DNA of 6,545 nucleotides from Longimicrobium sp. Lineage in GTDB: Bacteria; Gemmatimonadota; Gemmatimonadetes; Longimicrobiales; Longimicrobiaceae. Within the stretch, counting starts at the first letter, position 1; the number at the start of each line of letters is the position of its first letter. This document shows, in pieces, positions 5,500 through 6,545 of the stretch. The DNA lies in assembly GCA_030446945.1 (NCBI GenBank), contig JAUJMI010000218.1, positions 1-6,545 of the forward strand. Direction: 5' to 3'. The notes below the pieces were generated by a model. It was given only the letters and a program-made list of their open reading frames with translations. It searched no databases and was not told the DNA's origin. A program made the position numbers and the translations under genes.

Positions 5500-6450
5500 A
5501 TGATGCCTGAGCCTATCATCGCGACCACCTTTACGCTCCCCGACGAGGCGCTGGCGTTGCTGCGCGTGGTGGGGGCGGTGGCTGGGCCGGACGGGTGGCG
5601 CGATGCACTGGCCGAGGCGCAGGCGCTCCTCTGCCTGCTGACGGACCGCGTGGATACGGCGCTGCTGGAGCGGGCGCCGCGGCTGCGCGTGGTGGCGAAC
5701 GCGGTGGTCGGGTACGAGCACGTGGACGTGGCGGCGTGCCGCGCCCGTGGGATCGTGGTCACCAACACGCCCGACGTCCTCACCGGCGCGACGGCGGACC
5801 TGACCTGGGCGCTGATCCTGGCGGCGGTGCGGCGGCTTCCGCAGGCGGAGCGCTCGCTGCGCGCGGGGGAGTTCCGCGGGTGGGGGTTCTGGGACTACCT
5901 GGGCGGCGACCTCGAGGGGCGGACGCTCGGGATTTTGGGGATGGGGCGCATCGGGCGGGCGGTCGCGCGGCGGGCCGGGGGCTTCGGGATGCGCGTGGTC
6001 TACCACTCCCGCACCGCGCTTCCGGGGGATGACGAGCGCGCGCTGGGCGCGGAGCGCGTCGACTTTGACGATCTCCTGGCCCGCAGCGACGTCCTCTCGC
6101 TCCACGCGCCGCTCACGCCGGAGACGCGCCACACCATTGGCCGCGACGCCCTCCGCCGGATGCGGCCGGGGAGCGTCCTGATCAACACCGCCCGCGGCGC
6201 GCTGGTGGACGAAGCCGCCCTGGCCGATGCTCTCCGCGAGGGCCCGCTCTCCGCGGCGGGGATCGACGTGTACGAGCACGAGCCCGCCGTGCACCCCGGC
6301 CTGCTCGATCTTGGCAACGTCGTCCTCCTCCCTCACATCGGCTCCGCGACCCGCGGCACCCGCACCGAAATGGCGATGCTCGCCGCCCGCAACGTGCACG
6401 CCGTGCTGGCCGGGCGCCCCCCGGTGACGCCGGTCCCTTTAGCGAGGTGA
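5500..6450 (+). CDS. D-isomer-specific 2-hydroxyacid dehydrogenase (glyoxylate/hydroxypyruvate reductase-like)
   Basis: A 316-residue cytoplasmic oxidoreductase that interconverts 2-keto acids and D-2-hydroxy acids with NAD(P)H. The substrate-domain loop NAVVGYEHVD (67-76) and TNTPDVLT (88-95) precede the Rossmann motif G147-x-G149-x2-G152 (GILGMGRIGRAVA). The catalytic trio is complete: R232 in NTARGALVDE, E261 in YEHEP and H279 in LPHIGSAT. After the second Rossmann strand the sequence is VVYHSRT, with Ser-Arg where NADH enzymes usually carry an acidic residue. This suggests NADPH preference. Length and motif set fit the glyoxylate/hydroxypyruvate/2-ketogluconate reductase group more than phosphoglycerate dehydrogenase, as there is no ACT or regulatory domain. 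ATG at 5500 and 5503 are both possible. GAGG abuts the first, so 5503 may be the better ribosome fit. The gene lies 97 nt after the acetyltransferase, separated by the inverted repeat. Confidence 0.96.
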   Translation: MMPEPIIATTFTLPDEALALLRVVGAVAGPDGWRDALAEAQALLCLLTDRVDTALLERAPRLRVVANAVVGYEHVDVAACRARGIVVTNTPDVLTGATADLTWALILAAVRRLPQAERSLRAGEFRGWGFWDYLGGDLEGRTLGILGMGRIGRAVARRAGGFGMRVVYHSRTALPGDDERALGAERVDFDDLLARSDVLSLHAPLTPETRHTIGRDALRRMRPGSVLINTARGALVDEAALADALREGPLSAAGIDVYEHEPAVHPGLLDLGNVVLLPHIGSATRGTRTEMAMLAARNVHAVLAGRPPVTPVPLAR

Positions 6451-6513
6451 TGCACGCTCGCTCCGGACGCGGCAGCCAAGGATACCTTTTTACACTCAAG
6501 TCTACCTGATCCC

Positions 6514-6545
6514 ATGCCGATCATCCGGAACCAGATCGATCCCCA
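6514..6545 (+). CDS. Possible start of a gene cut by the right edge
   Basis: An ATG at 6514 is followed by ten open codons (MPIIRNQIDP) up to the edge. It lies 63 nt after the dehydrogenase stop, on the same strand. There is no clear Shine-Dalgarno sequence, and ten codons are too few to identify a family, so this is only a candidate. Confidence 0.25.
   Translation, partial: MPIIRNQIDP

Noticed and set aside
4695..5783. A 362-codon minus-strand frame across the acetyltransferase and dehydrogenase start
   Set aside because: It runs antisense to two recognised genes and across an inverted repeat. Its composition is low-complexity and no motif is visible.
5269..6399. A 376-codon minus-strand frame opposite the dehydrogenase
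   Set aside because: It is the antisense shadow of a complete dehydrogenase with all catalytic residues, and it has no recognisable domain.
1..6545. CRISPR arrays, transposases, integrases or rRNA genes
   Set aside because: I found no regularly spaced repeats, no transposase or integrase motifs and no rRNA-like sequence on either strand.

Overview
The window is GC-rich chromosomal DNA from a free-living type of bacterium. The dense use of G/C third positions, the mixture of GTG, TTG and ATG starts, the weak or absent Shine-Dalgarno sites at several genes, and the style of the intergenic palindromes together remind me of Gemmatimonadota (Longimicrobium-like). That assignment rests on general resemblance only and no marker gene here proves it.

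Layout. Everything supported between about 227 and 4698 reads on the minus strand, and everything between 4818 and the right edge reads on the plus strand, so the divergence point is the 4699-4817 gap. From left to right: an intergenic stretch with a REP-like palindrome (156-175); a decayed two-gene toxin-antitoxin-like operon, with a Panacea-domain (SocA/DUF4065) antitoxin pseudogene at 429-945 and a small toxin-like remnant at 227-467; an intact RecQ helicase (1124-3067) whose zinc-binding cysteines sit near the C-terminus; a clear intrinsic terminator (3225-3255); a two-gene unit made of a single-domain response regulator (3501-3914) and a translationally coupled 69-residue zinc-ribbon protein (3292-3501); a HicAB toxin-antitoxin locus with intact hicB (4001-4225) and frameshifted hicA (4238-4410); and a small SH3/KOW-like protein starting at TTG (4507-4698). 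On the plus strand are a GNAT acetyltransferase (4818-5402), an imperfect inverted repeat that overlaps its 3' end (5379-5465), and a D-isomer-specific 2-hydroxyacid dehydrogenase (5500-6450). A possible gene start lies at the right edge (6514 onward).

How the parts relate. This is mostly a collection of independent housekeeping and accessory genes, not one pathway. The only tightly coupled pair is the response regulator with its zinc-ribbon partner. The most notable pattern is that reading-frame damage is confined to the two toxin-antitoxin loci: a stop codon plus a frameshift in the Panacea antitoxin, probable frameshifts in its toxin-like partner, and one frameshift in hicA. The long conserved genes nearby (recQ, response regulator, GNAT, dehydrogenase) are all open. 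This points to genuine decay of addiction modules and argues against poor sequence quality. I do not see convincing evidence of a wholly new biological system here.
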